Positions 5,219 through 5,629 of a stretch of DNA of 5,629 bases are shown in pieces. The position numbers and the translations under genes are program-made. Position 1 is the first letter of the stretch. Each line of letters starts with the position of its first letter. Origin of the DNA: an uncultured Eubacteriales bacterium (lineage in GTDB: Bacteria; Bacillota; Clostridia; Oscillospirales; Oscillospiraceae); NCBI GenBank assembly GCA_900552725.1, contig USAT01000113.1:1-5629 (forward strand), read 5' to 3'. The notes beneath the pieces were generated by a model. It saw only the letters and a list, made by a program, of their open reading frames with translations, was not told the DNA's origin and ran no database searches.

Positions 5219-5472
5219 CATTCTGTTGTCTCCCCGTGGCGCAGCACGAACCGGGCAAACGCCTCGTAGGTGTAGCCCTCCATTTTCTCATGATCCGGAT
5301 AGACGTTGGAGAAGCAGGCCGGGATCTCATGGCGGCTCAGGTTCTTCTGGATGCAGGGCGTGCAGCCCCGGTCATGGTTCCGGGGATGGTTGGGGCACCG
5401 GACATTGGTGCAGGTGCAGAGCCGCACCGCCTGCTCCGCGGTCGAGGAACCGGTCTTGCTGTAATCAGGCAT
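5218..5472 (-). CDS. Small cysteine-rich protein, DUF6485-like
   Basis: This encodes an 84-residue soluble protein with six cysteines (C19, C21, C26, C37, C40, C53) and several histidines. They are arranged as LCTCTNVRCPNHP, GCTPCIQKN and EIPACF, followed by a charged C-terminal helix (about 62-80, EGYTYEAFARFVLRHG). The spacing CxC...C...CxxC...PACF resembles the small DUF6485 family found in gut Clostridia and suggests a bound zinc or other metal. The ATG at 5472 has a GGGGTGAT ribosome-binding site with a 9-base gap and its own promoter, giving a very short leader. It converges on the acetyltransferase and shares its terminator. The gene is convincing, the family call is from memory of the Cys pattern, and the function is unknown. 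Confidence 0.75.
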   Translation of the reverse strand: MPDYSKTGSSTAEQAVRLCTCTNVRCPNHPRNHDRGCTPCIQKNLSRHEIPACFSNVYPDHEKMEGYTYEAFARFVLRHGETTE

Positions 5473-5493
5473 TGTATATCACCCCTTGGGGGT

Positions 5494-5522
5494 ATTGTAG
5501 CAAAGATCAGTGTGGTACGCAA
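5494..5522 (-). promoter_or_regulatory. Promoter of the Cys-rich small gene
   Basis: On the minus strand, TTGCGT (5522-5517) is followed after 17 bases by TACAAT (5499-5494), extended by TGC at 5502-5500. The predicted start near 5487 falls at the ribosome-binding site (AAGGGG, 5487-5482), so the leader would be only about 15 bases. Confidence 0.7.
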
Positions 5523-5544
5523 GTCATACCGCCTGATCCCCTGC

Positions 5545-5566
5545 GGCGCGATGTGGGCATCGCGCC
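5545..5566. repeat. GC-rich palindrome, possible dispersed REP-like element
   Basis: GGCGCGATG (5545-5553) and CATCGCGCC (5558-5566) form a perfect 9-bp stem around TGGG, flanked on the right by CTACG. On the minus strand it reads CGTAGGGCGCGATGCCCACA, a form I associate with palindromes scattered between genes in gut Clostridia. No T-run follows on either strand. It sits about 20 bases upstream of the -35 of the small Cys-rich gene. Confidence 0.5.
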
Positions 5567-5578
5567 CTACGAAGTTAC

Positions 5579-5624
5579 ACATAATAAGAAACACCATCCG
5601 AATGGATGGTGTTTCTTATTATGT
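5579..5624. terminator. Perfect 21-bp inverted repeat, likely bidirectional terminator
   Basis: Bases 5579-5599 and 5604-5624 are exact reverse complements around a GAAT loop. The GC-containing core (ACACCATCC/GGATGGTGT) is bordered by A-rich sequence on the left and T-rich sequence (TTTCTTATT) on the right. A transcript from either side would thus meet a stem and then a U-rich tail. It probably ends a leftward gene lying just beyond the window, and shields the promoter at 5494-5522. Confidence 0.65.
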
Positions 5625-5629
5625 TGGCG

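Noticed and set aside
4295..5221. A 308-codon minus-strand frame opposite the acetyltransferase and part of the RNA
   Set aside because: Its composition is low-complexity, it has no ribosome-binding site, and it overlaps a clear family protein on the plus strand and crosses the bidirectional terminator.
1..5629. CRISPR arrays, insertion sequences, tRNA or rRNA genes, phage modules
   Set aside because: No direct-repeat array, transposase, cloverleaf or ribosomal sequence was seen on either strand.

Overview
The window reads as chromosome from a high-GC, Gram-positive Firmicute, most likely a gut Clostridia of the Oscillospiraceae/Ruminococcaceae type. The evidence is strong GGAGG ribosome-binding sites before nearly every gene, sigma-A promoters of the form TTGCnn-17-TACAAT, GC-rich intrinsic terminators with T-tails, and gene families typical of that group (a clostridial class A PBP, a DUF1292 protein, a YpsA-like SLOG protein, a small TSCPD protein, a Cys-rich DUF6485-like protein). 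The lineage is an inference from style and gene content, not from a marker gene. No phage, transposase, CRISPR or tRNA is visible.

Left part, minus strand (1-3709). A leftward operon starts near 3681 and runs through a bifunctional penicillin-binding protein (1067-3586), a SLOG/DUF1273 protein (521-1027, start corrected to ATG 1027) and an 84-residue four-cysteine TSCPD protein (246-500). It closes with a strong hairpin terminator at 197-244. The first 60 codons-worth of space beyond it holds only the 5' end of another leftward gene (start at 91), which runs off the window. The PBP builds peptidoglycan at the membrane. The SLOG partner belongs to a family linked to cell division in Bacillus, so the operon probably serves the cell envelope and division. 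The TSCPD protein has no known role.

Middle (3710-4480), plus strand. A divergent promoter drives a very acidic DUF1292 protein (3878-4168). After it come roughly 300 bases with no credible gene on either strand. This stretch has an extended -10 promoter (TGGTATACT), several hairpins, a long-range 11-bp helix and a perfect 11-bp terminator stem followed by a T-run. It looks like a free-standing structured RNA gene (4223-4470, or a shorter form starting nearer 4300) of a family I do not recognise. This is the most interesting item in the window.

Right part (4487-5629). An intact Vat/CatB-type hexapeptide acetyltransferase (4547-5179) has its own promoter downstream of the RNA terminator. It converges on a small Cys-rich DUF6485-like gene (5218-5472, minus), and the two share a bidirectional terminator. 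Upstream of that small gene lie a 9-bp GC-rich palindrome of the kind scattered through gut clostridial genomes and a perfect 21-bp inverted repeat that probably works as a bidirectional terminator.
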